A DNA stretch of 64,000 nt, taken from NCBI GenBank assembly GCA_023458095.1, contig JAEXAS010000021.1:1-64000 (forward strand), given 5' to 3'. Shown here piece after piece: positions 7,298-16,160 of the stretch. Every line of letters begins with the position of its first letter. Positions within the stretch are counted from its first letter, which is position 1. A program made the translations under genes and the position numbers. Origin of the DNA: Actinomycetes bacterium. Lineage in GTDB: Bacteria; Actinomycetota; Actinomycetes; Propionibacteriales; Propionibacteriaceae. Under the pieces are notes generated by a model, which saw nothing but the letters and a program-made list of their open reading frames with translations, searched no databases and was not told where the DNA came from.

Positions 7298-8523
7298 TCG
7301 CTCCTCAATGCGTCGATCGGGGCGAGTTTGGCCGCCCGGGAAGCGGGGTAGACCCCCGCGGCAATACCGATGCCCAGCGAGACCGCCAGGGCCAGCACAG
7401 TGGCTGGGGCCGAGATGAGAACCGTCATCGACAGCAGCGGGGTGAGAATCGCAGCACCGATGAAGCCCAGTGCGATCCCGACCAGGCCACCCAGCACGCC
7501 GAGGATTCCGGCCTCCACCAGGAATTGGCGACGGATCACCCCCGGAGTTGCGCCCAGGGCCTTGCGGAGGCCGATTTCGCGGACGCGTTCGCTGACCGAG
7601 ACCAGCATGATGTTCATCACACCGATGCCGCCCACCAGCAGGGAGATGGCAGCCACGCCACCCAGCAGCAGAGTCATCACCCCGGTGATCGAGGTGGCCG
7701 TCTCCACCAGCGAAGCCTGGGTGCTGACGGTGAAGTCGGCATCAGTACTGGTCACCTGATGGGTGGCCAGCAGTGCGGTTTTCACTTCCTGGTAGGCCGC
7801 AGACAGGCTGTCTGCATCGTTGGCTTCCAGGTAGATCGAGGAGATCGAGTTGGTGTTGTCAGAGGTGGACAGGCGGTTGGCGAAGGTGCTCAACGGCACC
7901 ACCACGGTGTCGTCCTCATTGCTGGACAGTGACGATCCAGCCGAGTCCAACACGCCGATGACGGTGAAGGATGAGCCATTGACCGAGACCGTCTGGCCCA
8001 GCGGGCTTCCACTGGTGAACAGCTCACTGGCGGTGTCCTGCCCGATCACGGCCACGGCCGCCGCCGACTCGTTCTCCGCGGCGGTGAAGAACCGTCCCGA
8101 AGCCAAGGTGCGCGCTCGTACCTGCTGCCAGTCCGGCACCGTGCCGACCACGGTCGAGGTCCAGGTGCTCGACGAAGACTGCAGGGAGCCTGACGTTGAA
8201 GAGGTGGGTGCCACCGCCGCCACGTCCGGGGCCACCGCGGTATTGGTCAGCATGGTCGCGTCCTGCACGGTCAGGGTGGACGCGGAGCCGCCACCCCCGC
8301 GGAACCCGCCCGAAGATGTGGTCTGACTAGGGCTGACGATGATCATGTTCGAGCCCAAGGAGTTGATCTTGTCGGTGATCTGGGCGCTGGCGCCTTGGCC
8401 CAGCCCGACGGTCAGCATCACCGCGGCGATACCGATGAGAATGCCCAGCATGGTCAGCAATGAGCGCAGCCGGCGGGCGTTCAGCGCCGCCAATGCGGTG
8501 CGTGTGGTCTCGGCCCACCCCAT
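7294..8523 (-). CDS. MacB-type ABC permease
   Basis: The 409-residue membrane protein has the MacB/FtsX layout: one N-terminal transmembrane helix (about residues 20-42, with LRSLLTMLGILIGIAAVMLTV), a large outside domain with the MacB periplasmic core pattern, and three C-terminal helices (about 280-400). The segment VREIGLRKALGATPGVIRRQFL is the coupling-loop motif of the family. Its start overlaps the ATPase stop (TAATG) and its stop overlaps the adaptor start. It probably exports a peptide, lipid or antibiotic-like molecule. The substrate is unknown. Confidence 0.9.
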   Translation of the reverse strand: MGWAETTRTALAALNARRLRSLLTMLGILIGIAAVMLTVGLGQGASAQITDKINSLGSNMIIVSPSQTTSSGGFRGGGGSASTLTVQDATMLTNTAVAPDVAAVAPTSSTSGSLQSSSSTWTSTVVGTVPDWQQVRARTLASGRFFTAAENESAAAVAVIGQDTASELFTSGSPLGQTVSVNGSSFTVIGVLDSAGSSLSSNEDDTVVVPLSTFANRLSTSDNTNSISSIYLEANDADSLSAAYQEVKTALLATHQVTSTDADFTVSTQASLVETATSITGVMTLLLGGVAAISLLVGGIGVMNIMLVSVSERVREIGLRKALGATPGVIRRQFLVEAGILGVLGGLVGIALGFIGAAILTPLLSMTVLISAPATVLALAVSLGIGIAAGVYPASRAAKLAPIDALRSE

Positions 8524-9221
8524 TATCGAGCCACCCCCACGGTTGCCGGCGTCGAACTGATCATGCCGTCGTAGATGTGGGCGGTGGTCTGGGCATGGGC
8601 GGCGACATCGGCTTCGTGGGTGATCATCACGATGGTGCGCCCGGTGTCATTGAGTTCACTGAACAACTCCAGGATGTCGCGTGTTGAGCGGGAGTCCAGG
8701 TTGCCGGTTGGCTCATCAGCCAGGATCAGCGCCGGGTTGGTGACCAAGGCCCGCGCCACGCTCACCCGCTGCTGCTGGCCACCCGACAGTTCCCCGGGAC
8801 GGTGCTGCACCCGTTCGGCCAGGCCGACCTTCGTCAGAGCGGCCAAGGCGCGCTCGCGCCGTTCGGCGGCCGGGACGCCGGCATAGACCAGGGGTAGTTC
8901 GACATTGCGTTGCGCGGTCAGGCTGGGCAGCAGGTTGAAGGCCTGAAAGACGAAGCCGATCTTGCGATTGCGGACCTCGGCCAGCTCCTTCTCGGTCATC
9001 AAAGACACATCGGTACCGTCCAACTCGTAGCGGCCGCTGGTGGGAACATCCAGGCACCCGATGATGTGCATCAAGGTGGACTTACCCGACCCGGAAGGTC
9101 CCATGATCGCGAGGTAGTCACCTGATGCCACGGCCAGATCGATGCCGCGCAGTGCCTGCACTTCGACCGCTCCGGTGGCGTAAGTCTTGGTGACCCCCTG
9201 CATGGACAACATGGCGGTCAC
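8523..9221 (-). CDS. ABC transporter ATP-binding protein, MacB/LolD class
   Basis: This 232-residue cytoplasmic ATPase carries Walker A GPSGSGKST (residues 41-49), the signature LSGGQQQRV, Walker B with LILADEPTGNLD and the H-loop in MITHEAD. The NLD ending is typical of the LolD/MacB/FtsE group that pairs with FtsX-like permeases. Start and stop overlap the adjoining genes, so adaptor, ATPase and permease are made together. It powers the mechanotransmission-type exporter encoded by 5798-10492. Confidence 0.93.
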   Translation of the reverse strand: MTAMLSMQGVTKTYATGAVEVQALRGIDLAVASGDYLAIMGPSGSGKSTLMHIIGCLDVPTSGRYELDGTDVSLMTEKELAEVRNRKIGFVFQAFNLLPSLTAQRNVELPLVYAGVPAAERRERALAALTKVGLAERVQHRPGELSGGQQQRVSVARALVTNPALILADEPTGNLDSRSTRDILELFSELNDTGRTIVMITHEADVAAHAQTTAHIYDGMISSTPATVGVAR

Positions 9222-10492
9222 CGGCCTGGTCCTCCTGCCGGTGCGCCGCCGGCTGGCGGACCGCCGGAATCCAAACCGCCGCCCATGCCGCCGCCCATAC
9301 CGCCACCGCCCAAGAGCCCGCCGCTGTCCGAACTGCTGCCCGATGTGGACGACGAGGAGGGGCGCATGCTGATCTGTACGGAATCTCCGGCCGAGAGACC
9401 GCTGGTGATCTCTGTGGCATCACCGAAGACCCGTCCGATCTCCACGGTGGTGAGGGTAGTGGTGCCATCGGCGTTGACCTTCGTCACGACCGTTGTTCCG
9501 TTGTCCGACGAGATGGCCGCTGTGGCGACGGTGAGCACGTTCTTGTAGGTGCCGGTGGTGATCACCGCAGAAGCGGTCGTCCCGGAATAAAGCCCGGATT
9601 GAGTTCCAGTCAGGTTGACCACCACGGGGAAGGTCGCCGAACCATCGCTGGTCGAGGTGGCCACGATGCCCACCGAGGCCAGTGTGGCCGGATAGTCGGT
9701 GCCATCGGCGGTGACCGTGGCAGCCTGCCCGGCCTTCAGCGAGGCCAGATCGGTGGCCCCGACGCTGCCCTCCAGCTTCCAGGTCGAGGTGGAGATCAAC
9801 ACGACCTGTGCGGTGGTCGTAGACGTCGTGCTTGACGAGGTCGACCCGCCCCCGGCAGCGGCCTGGCCGCTCGAAGCGGTCGATCCGGAGCCGGTGACCT
9901 GATCTCCTACGCTCACATCCACGCTGGCGATCGTGCCGCTCATGGTGGCGCGCAAGGTTGCGTTCTTCACCGCGGTCTTGGCGCTGGACAGGGACGCAAC
10001 GGCTGAGTCGACCTGGGCTGAGGCTGCGGTGATCGCCGCGCTGGAGCCGCTGGAGGCCACATCGGAGTAGTTCGCCTGGGCACTGGTGAGGTTCGCTTCA
10101 GCGATGTCGACCTCGTCCTGCAAGGAAGAGTCATCGACGCGCGCCAGCTTCTGACCCTTGGTGACCTTCTGCCCGGCGCTCACATAAACCTTGGTGACCT
10201 CGCCCGAGACCGCGAAGTTCAGGTTCGCCTGGGTGCGGGGGCTCAAGGTGCCGTCCAGCGACACCGTGGAGGTCTGGTCGCCCTGGCTCACTTCGACGGT
10301 GCGGGTGCGACTTGCCGTGCTGCGCTTGGGGCTGAACAGGTAGAACGAGCCCACCCCTGCTCCAACCAGGACGGCCAGCGCCAGCCCGGCGGCGAGCCAG
10401 AGCTTGGGAGACTTCAGCCGGCCTGCCCACCGTCGCTTCGGGGTCGGGTCAGGTTGGTCATCGGTCGGATCGATGGGTTGGGACGTTGTCAT
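9218..10492 (-). CDS. HlyD/MacA-like efflux adaptor, first gene of operon
   Basis: The 424-residue protein has a cytoplasmic N-terminus rich in Asp/Pro, a membrane segment at about residues 32-54, a lipoyl half motif (GEVTKVYVSAGQKVTKGQKLARVDD), a short helical hairpin, a second lipoyl half and beta-barrel repeats. The tail (about 380-424) is Gly/Pro-rich. It starts a four-gene operon (adaptor, ATPase, permease, adaptor). A 4-base overlap joins it to the ATPase. Substrate and outer partner are unknown. Confidence 0.86.
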   Translation of the reverse strand: MTTSQPIDPTDDQPDPTPKRRWAGRLKSPKLWLAAGLALAVLVGAGVGSFYLFSPKRSTASRTRTVEVSQGDQTSTVSLDGTLSPRTQANLNFAVSGEVTKVYVSAGQKVTKGQKLARVDDSSLQDEVDIAEANLTSAQANYSDVASSGSSAAITAASAQVDSAVASLSSAKTAVKNATLRATMSGTIASVDVSVGDQVTGSGSTASSGQAAAGGGSTSSSTTSTTTAQVVLISTSTWKLEGSVGATDLASLKAGQAATVTADGTDYPATLASVGIVATSTSDGSATFPVVVNLTGTQSGLYSGTTASAVITTGTYKNVLTVATAAISSDNGTTVVTKVNADGTTTLTTVEIGRVFGDATEITSGLSAGDSVQISMRPSSSSTSGSSSDSGGLLGGGGMGGGMGGGLDSGGPPAGGAPAGGPGR

Positions 10493-10620
10493 GAATCTCC
10501 TCAGGCTGTGCCGCGTGCCACACCGGAGAAGCTAGTGACGCTGACTGTGGCACCTCTCGGCTCAACCTGTGCCCAAGCTGTGTTTCCGCAGTGCGTGAGA
10601 TTGCGGGCGAGGCCCGAGCC

Positions 10621-11001
10621 TCAGGAATGCAGTTGCGGCAATGGCCACAGCGCGGACAGATCCGAATGTGGACCCGAGGCCTGTACTCGATGCAGTTCGC
10701 GGGCGTCATCCCACTGCAGGCTGCCGCCGGCCAGCGCCACCAAGGTGGCCGCGTCGGTTTGAACCACATTGGGCGGAGTGCCCCGGGTATGCCGACCGCG
10801 CTCGCCGATGCCGAGTTGGACCGCGGCATAGGGCGGAACCCGCAACTCCACCGATCCACCGGGGAAAGCCAGCCCCAACAGCGCGCACACTGTTCGAGCG
10901 GCGGCGGCCAGCTCGGCAGGGGAGAGCGATTCGGCGTTGGCTACGGACGCCACTGCTGTGCGCAACTGCTGCAGATCCGCCGCTGACACCTTCTTGACCA
11001 C
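10621..11001 (-). CDS. Sterol-carrier-family protein (SCP_3-like)
   Basis: This 126-residue protein matches the short actinobacterial SCP2-like family (bacterial SCP orthologue). The hallmark is VELRVPPYAAVQLG followed by HTRGTPPNVVQTDAATLVALAGGSLQW and a final GPHSDLSALWPL. Such proteins are thought to bind lipids, but the role in bacteria is not settled. It is divergent from glnE, with 24 bases between start codons, so the two share a promoter region. No signal peptide is visible. Confidence 0.82.
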   Translation of the reverse strand: MVKKVSAADLQQLRTAVASVANAESLSPAELAAAARTVCALLGLAFPGGSVELRVPPYAAVQLGIGERGRHTRGTPPNVVQTDAATLVALAGGSLQWDDARELHRVQASGPHSDLSALWPLPQLHS

Positions 11002-11025
11002 GGCAGAGACGCTAGCATCGCCGGT

Positions 11026-13977
11026 GTGAGTCGTATCGGAAGTCCTTCAGGTCGACTGGCCCGTCTGGGCTTCACCGATGCGAGCGCTGCGGCCGACCTG
11101 GTCTCGACCTGGTCCGATCGTGCCAGTGCTGAGCAGATCGATGCGATCCTCGCTGAGCTTCAGCGGGCCGCCGACCCGGACCTGGCGTTGCAGGGAATGA
11201 ACAATGTGGCGCTGGCTCGCGCGGACCTGTTCACCCTTTTAGCCGATCACGAGGAACTCCTGGGACGGCTGGCCGGCATCCTGGGCGCCAGTTCAGCGCT
11301 GAATCAACATCTGAGCGCTCATCCCGCCGACCTTGACGTCCTGTGCGGATCGGTGGATCGCCGAGAGCTCTCCGCCCTGCGCGACGAACTGCTGACTGCC
11401 ACCGGCGCCGATCCACACGCCGCAGCGCCGGTGGCCGATCCGTCTCGATCCGACGATCTGCGCCGCGCCTATCGGCGGGCCCTGCTGCGCATCGCGGCCC
11501 GGGACCTGACCGCCCCCGATGTGATGGCGATTCTTCCCGACATCGCCGCCGAGTTGGCGGATCTGGCCGATGCCACCGTGGAGACTGCGCTGGCGCTGGC
11601 TCGCGGTGAGGTGCCGGACTGGGAGAAGGCCCGGCTGGGCATCATCGCTTTGGGTAAGACCGGCGCCGGCGAACTGAATTACGTCTCCGATGTCGATGTG
11701 CTCTACATCGGTGAACCGGCCTTGGATGCTCAGGGCGAACCGGTCACCGATACGTCCACGGCCTTGACCATTGCGACCAAGCTTGCCGGCGCCTTGACCC
11801 GGATCTGTTCCGCGCACAGCCCGGCGGGCACCATCTGGCCCATCGACGCAGCGCTGCGTCCGGAGGGCAAAGCGGGTGCCTTGGTGCGCACCTTGGCCTC
11901 CCATGAGGCCTACTACCAGAAGTGGGCCAAGAACTGGGAGTTCCAGGCGATGCTCAAGGCTCGCCCGATGGCCGGCGACCTGGCTTTGGCGCAGGACTTC
12001 GTTGACCTGATCTGGCCGATGGTGTGGCGGGTCGCCGACGACGATCAGTTTGTGCCCGAAGTACAGGCCATGCGGCTGCGGGTGGTGTCGCTGCTGCCCA
12101 GCCGCGACGCCAATCATGAGATCAAGTTGGGGGCCGGCGGTCTGCGCGACGTGGAGTTCAGCGTGCAGTTGCTGCAGTTGGTGCATGGGCGTTCCGATGA
12201 ACGGCTGCGGCTTCGGGGCACCTTTGAGGCGCTCACAGCGCTGGTCGACTACGGCTATGTCGGACGCGCCGACGGTTTCGACTTGGGCACTGCCTATCGG
12301 CTGCAGCGGCTGCTGGAACATCGCATCCAGTTGTACCGGCTGCGGCGCACCCATCTGATGCCCAGCGATGAGGTCAATCAGCGCTGGCTGGCACGCAGCA
12401 TCGGGCTGGCCGAGACCGATCAACTGATGCACCTGTGGCGGGCCACCACCCGCCGCGTGCTGCGGCTGCATCAGCGCCTGTTCTATTCCCCGGTGCTGGC
12501 TGCCGTGGCTCGCATTCCCTCTCCTGAGGTCGCCCTCACCAGTGAAGCCGCCGAGACCCGGCTGCGGGCGTTGGGCTACGGTGATCCGTCCGCGGCTCTG
12601 AGGCATATCGAGGCCCTCAGCTCGGGCATGAGTCGTTCGGCCGAGATTCAGCGTCAGATCCTGCCCGCGATGCTGACCTGGTTCACCGCCGGGCCCAATC
12701 CCGACCATGGTCTGCTGGCCTTTCGTCAGGTGTCGGAGGCGTTGGGTTCCACCCCCTGGTACCTGCGCACCTTGCGCGATGGGGATGCGATGGCCGAACA
12801 TCTGGCGCGCATTTTGGCCTCCTCGCGCTACGCGGTGGACCTGTTGATGCGGGCTCCTCACAATGCCTCCCTGCTGGGCGATGCCGAAGGGTTGAAGCCC
12901 CGAACCCGAGCCGCCATCGCCGCTGAGATGAACTCGGCGGCACATCGGCACGATCAGGCCGATGAGGCGATCGCTGCCATCAGGGCCTCCCGCCGCAACG
13001 AACTGCTGCGGCTGGCCATGGCAGATCTGCTCGACCAGATCGAGTTGCCTGAGCTGGGTAGTGCGCTCAGCGCCGTGACCGCAGCCACCATCGATGCCGC
13101 CTTGGAAGTGGCCTCCCGGGGTCTGACGGTGCCGCCCCTGGCCGTGATTGCTTTGGGGCGTTGGGGTGGGTGTGAGTTGTCCTACGGCTCCGATGCTGAC
13201 GCCATGTTCGTGATGGCTGATGGTGGATCGGCTGAGGCGGCAACCACTGCCATCAGTCGGCTGCGCGCGATGCTGGCCAAGCCCGGCCCGGATCCGGCAT
13301 TGGAGATCGATATCGATCTGCGCCCGGAGGGCAAGCAGGGTGCGATTGTGCGCAGCCTGGCGTCCTATCGCGCCTACTACCAGCGGTGGTCGTCCACCTG
13401 GGAATCCCAGGCTCTGCTGCGGGCCGCCGACGGGGCGGGCGATCCTGACCTGGCCGCTGAGTTGCTCGCCGTGGTCGACCCGCTGCGGTATCCGGAAGAC
13501 GGCTTGAATGCTGCTCAGGTGCACGAGATTCGTAAGCTCAAGGGACGCATGGAAGCCGAGCGGGCGCCCCGCAGTGGAGATGCCTCCCGGAATGTGAAGC
13601 TGGGCCCGGGCGGGCTCAGCGATGTGGAGTGGGTGGTGCAGATTCTGCAGTTGCAGCACGGGGCCCAACTGCCCGCACTGCGCACGCCCAGCACCTTGGC
13701 TGCTCTGGACGCCGCCGTGGCTGCTGAACTCCTCAGCGACGCGGACGCCGAGTCGCTGCGTCGGGCCTGGAAACTTGCCAGCCGAATCCGCAATGCCGTG
13801 ATGCTGCTGCACGGGCGGGCCAGCGACAACCTGCCCAACGATGTCCGTGATCGTGCCGCCGTGTCACAGATCCTGGGATATGCCAAGGGAGAATCGTCGC
13901 TGATGGTGGAGGAGTACCGTCGTCGGGCGCGACTGGCGAGGGCCGTCATGGACCGCACGTTCTGGGGCGTTGAATAG
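11026..13977 (+). CDS. glnE: Bifunctional glutamine synthetase adenylyltransferase/deadenylase
   Basis: GlnE attaches and removes AMP on a tyrosine of glutamine synthetase. The 983-residue protein has two nucleotidyltransferase domains in tandem: the N-terminal one with YVSDVDVLYIGE (near residue 220) and GGLRDVEFSVQLLQLVHG, and the C-terminal one with GSDADAMFV (near residue 722) and GGLSDVEWVVQILQLQHG. The start is GTG at 11026. The only substrate in this window with the target tyrosine is GlnA1 at 31323-32753, since GlnA2 lacks the site. Length and both active sites are intact. Confidence 0.96.
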   Translation: MSRIGSPSGRLARLGFTDASAAADLVSTWSDRASAEQIDAILAELQRAADPDLALQGMNNVALARADLFTLLADHEELLGRLAGILGASSALNQHLSAHPADLDVLCGSVDRRELSALRDELLTATGADPHAAAPVADPSRSDDLRRAYRRALLRIAARDLTAPDVMAILPDIAAELADLADATVETALALARGEVPDWEKARLGIIALGKTGAGELNYVSDVDVLYIGEPALDAQGEPVTDTSTALTIATKLAGALTRICSAHSPAGTIWPIDAALRPEGKAGALVRTLASHEAYYQKWAKNWEFQAMLKARPMAGDLALAQDFVDLIWPMVWRVADDDQFVPEVQAMRLRVVSLLPSRDANHEIKLGAGGLRDVEFSVQLLQLVHGRSDERLRLRGTFEALTALVDYGYVGRADGFDLGTAYRLQRLLEHRIQLYRLRRTHLMPSDEVNQRWLARSIGLAETDQLMHLWRATTRRVLRLHQRLFYSPVLAAVARIPSPEVALTSEAAETRLRALGYGDPSAALRHIEALSSGMSRSAEIQRQILPAMLTWFTAGPNPDHGLLAFRQVSEALGSTPWYLRTLRDGDAMAEHLARILASSRYAVDLLMRAPHNASLLGDAEGLKPRTRAAIAAEMNSAAHRHDQADEAIAAIRASRRNELLRLAMADLLDQIELPELGSALSAVTAATIDAALEVASRGLTVPPLAVIALGRWGGCELSYGSDADAMFVMADGGSAEAATTAISRLRAMLAKPGPDPALEIDIDLRPEGKQGAIVRSLASYRAYYQRWSSTWESQALLRAADGAGDPDLAAELLAVVDPLRYPEDGLNAAQVHEIRKLKGRMEAERAPRSGDASRNVKLGPGGLSDVEWVVQILQLQHGAQLPALRTPSTLAALDAAVAAELLSDADAESLRRAWKLASRIRNAVMLLHGRASDNLPNDVRDRAAVSQILGYAKGESSLMVEEYRRRARLARAVMDRTFWGVE

Positions 13978-14022
13978 CTCATCGGTCGGCGGCGCCGCGC
14001 GTCGTACCGCAAGAGAGGAATC

Positions 14023-14766
14023 ATGACCCAGCTCAGTACCGAGCGCCGGCAATGGAGCGGGCAGGACTATGCGGCTCGCATCATTCAGGCGATCTTGTTC
14101 CTCACTCTGGTCGGCTCGGTGATCTACATCATCATCAAACTGGTCACCGCCCCCGACATCTCCGCCGACGCCTCAGTGCGCCAGAAGAGTGACTATGTGT
14201 TGATGCTGGTGCAATCCAGCGGCGGCCTGATCGTGATGTTCCTGCCCGCCTTCGTGAACCGGCGGTTCGCCATTCAGATCCCCAGCGCGATGCAGATCCT
14301 GTACTTCGTCTTCTTGTACGCGGCGATCTACCTGGGCGAAGTCCGGGACTTCTACTACCGCTTTGCGTTCTGGGACGACCTGCTTCACCTGCTCAGCGGC
14401 ATGATGCTGGCCGTGCTCGGCTTCTTCCTGGTGCGACTGCTCAACGACTCCGAACATCGCCAGGTGGCGCTCTCGGCAGGCTTCGTCGCCTTCTTCGCCT
14501 TCACCTTCGCGGTGGCCTCTGGCGCCATCTGGGAGATCTATGAGTTCACGATCGATGGCCTGCTCAACACCAACATGCAGAAATACGCCACCGAGTCGGG
14601 GATGCAGTTCGTGGGCCGTGATGCCCTGACCGACACCATGGGTGACCTGATCATGGATACGATCGCGGCCCTGTTCATCACCCTGATCGGCTACATCAGT
14701 CTGCAGCGGCGAGCTCGGTCGATGCCGGAGCAGCCGATGGCCGAACTCCCCGTGGATCAGAGCTGA
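14023..14766 (+). CDS. Multi-pass membrane protein, DUF2238/YjdF-like
   Basis: The 247-residue protein has about six hydrophobic segments (roughly residues 22-42, 60-78, 85-105, 122-142, 152-172 and 208-226). The motif FWDDLLHLLSGMMLAVLGF and the later SGAIWEIYEF resemble the DUF2238/YjdF group, whose function is unknown. ATG 14023 follows AGAGAGGA. It lies 45 bases after glnE in the same direction, and its 3' end overlaps the convergent gene by 71 bases. No catalytic role can be stated. Confidence 0.75.
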   Translation: MTQLSTERRQWSGQDYAARIIQAILFLTLVGSVIYIIIKLVTAPDISADASVRQKSDYVLMLVQSSGGLIVMFLPAFVNRRFAIQIPSAMQILYFVFLYAAIYLGEVRDFYYRFAFWDDLLHLLSGMMLAVLGFFLVRLLNDSEHRQVALSAGFVAFFAFTFAVASGAIWEIYEFTIDGLLNTNMQKYATESGMQFVGRDALTDTMGDLIMDTIAALFITLIGYISLQRRARSMPEQPMAELPVDQS

Positions 14767-15469
14767 GGCACCCCGCCAGCGGCACCGACAGCACCACGAT
14801 CGCCGTCCAGGTCAGTGAGATCGCTGTGACCTCGTAGCGGTATTCCAGGCTCGCTGCGAACCAGGCCGCCTGGATGGGCAGCAGCAGCACCCCCAACCCG
14901 CCCAGTGTTGCGCCGGTGATTCGCACCAGGCGGCGCAGACCGGTGCGTCCGGGCACCATTCGGGAAACGCCGAGCAGCGCGAAGCTCATCAGCAGATAAC
15001 CCAGGTTCTCCAGCGCGATGAAGCCCCCGTGGGGGTTGAACTGGGTCCAGAACGTGAGCCCGTCCTGCTGATCGTTGAGAATGCTGGGTTGCACCACGAA
15101 CAGTTGCAGTGCGAAGGCGGTGCACACGATCACAGCCCCGGCTGCGGCCGAACGACTGGCCAGTCGGGCGGCGACCCAGCGCTGCGGGGGAGTCAGCGGT
15201 TCGATGATGGTGAGCAGTGCGGCGAAGCTGAGCAAACCCACCGCCGCTGGATACATCCACGCATAGTCGACAGGCGAAAAGGCCGCGTCGGTGAAGGGGA
15301 ACACCACACAGTGCGTCTGCTGGCACATCGGCCCGGACTGGGGGAGATCGATGACCGCCAACGGCCAGGCAATCGCCGCGCCCGCGGTGGCGGTGATGGC
15401 CGCGATTCGGGCCGGCTTGCGAAGGGTTTCCCGCGGCGGAACCAGGTTCGGGGGATCGGTGGGGGTCAT
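14696..15469 (-). CDS. Multi-pass membrane protein of unknown function
   Basis: The 257-residue protein (start 15469, preceded on the minus strand by GAGGAG) has a Pro-rich N-terminus and about six hydrophobic segments. It shows two cysteines near MCQQTHCVVFPF, which could form an outside disulfide. I do not recognise the family. It is divergent from a TetR gene, with a palindromic operator between them, so it is the obvious candidate target of that repressor. Upstream ATGs to 15640 were rejected, because they run through the operator and the TetR start region. The 3' end overlaps its neighbour by 71 bases. Confidence 0.75.
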   Translation of the reverse strand: MTPTDPPNLVPPRETLRKPARIAAITATAGAAIAWPLAVIDLPQSGPMCQQTHCVVFPFTDAAFSPVDYAWMYPAAVGLLSFAALLTIIEPLTPPQRWVAARLASRSAAAGAVIVCTAFALQLFVVQPSILNDQQDGLTFWTQFNPHGGFIALENLGYLLMSFALLGVSRMVPGRTGLRRLVRITGATLGGLGVLLLPIQAAWFAASLEYRYEVTAISLTWTAIVVLSVPLAGCLSSDPRGVRPSAAPASTELAAAD

Positions 15470-15500
15470 CGGCGACACACTCCTCGGATAGCCATGAAAC

Positions 15501-15513
15501 CTAACACTGTTAG
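15501..15513. promoter_or_regulatory. 13-base palindromic operator, probable TetR site
   Basis: CTAACACTGTTAG is a perfect inverted repeat with a one-base centre. It lies between the divergent membrane-protein start (15469) and the TetR start (15573). TetR-family proteins commonly bind such sites in the shared intergenic region and repress both genes. The binding protein is inferred from position. Confidence 0.7.
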
Positions 15514-15572
15514 ATAAAGTGTCGATCGAGGCGGACTTGACGTCAAGGTGTCGCAGGGAAAGGTGGTGTGCC

Positions 15573-16148
15573 ATGTCGGTGGGGAGACCGCGCCGCGCGG
15601 CGTTGACTCGCTCGGACGTGGTGGACGCCGCGTTGCGCATCGCCGATGCTGACGGGCTCGACGCCCTTACGATGCGTCGATTGGCCAGCGACCTCGGTAT
15701 CGAGGCCGGCTCGCTGTATCACCACCTGTCGGGGCGAGAGGCTCTGCTGGACGAACTCGTCTCCCGGGTGCGGGCGCAGATCGTTCCCCCGGATCCGCTC
15801 CCGGCCGATTGGCGGGAACTGTTCGAGGCGATCTTCGTCTCCTACGCCACGGCCTTGGCCGCCCACCCGAACCTGGTGTCGCTGGCCGGGCGCAGCGTTG
15901 ACACCGATCCGCAGGTCAACGGGTTGGAGTATCTGGTGCAGCTCGGTCTCTCCCTTGATGACGCCGTGGCGTTGTGGCAGTCGATCCACGCCTTGGTGAT
16001 CGGCTTCGCCGTGCTCGGCTCAACACCGGATTCCTTGGTTGCCGCGCAGGTGAGCGACCAGCGGCTTCGAGCGCGGTGTGCCCAATGGCACATTGCCGAC
16101 CTTCGCCAGGCGCTGCGGGCGGTGCTCCACAGCTACAACCCGCAATGA
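15573..16148 (+). CDS. TetR-family transcriptional regulator
   Basis: This 191-residue protein begins MSVGRPRRAALTRSDVVDAALRIAD. The helix-turn-helix is at about residues 25-60, including MRRLASDLGIEAGSLYHHL. The C-terminal half is a helical ligand domain resembling the TetR_C tetracyclin-type group (ADWRELFEAIF, WQSIHALVIGFAVL). ATG 15573 follows AGGGAAAGG. It faces away from the membrane protein at 14696-15469 and from the palindrome at 15501-15513. The likely action is repression of itself and that neighbour. The ligand is unknown. Confidence 0.9.
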   Translation: MSVGRPRRAALTRSDVVDAALRIADADGLDALTMRRLASDLGIEAGSLYHHLSGREALLDELVSRVRAQIVPPDPLPADWRELFEAIFVSYATALAAHPNLVSLAGRSVDTDPQVNGLEYLVQLGLSLDDAVALWQSIHALVIGFAVLGSTPDSLVAAQVSDQRLRARCAQWHIADLRQALRAVLHSYNPQ

Positions 16149-16160
16149 TGCTCGGCCTGC

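Noticed and set aside
11293..13812. Long minus-strand frame opposite glnE
   Set aside because: It has no recognisable domain and is an antisense shadow of a clear glnE in a high-GC genome.
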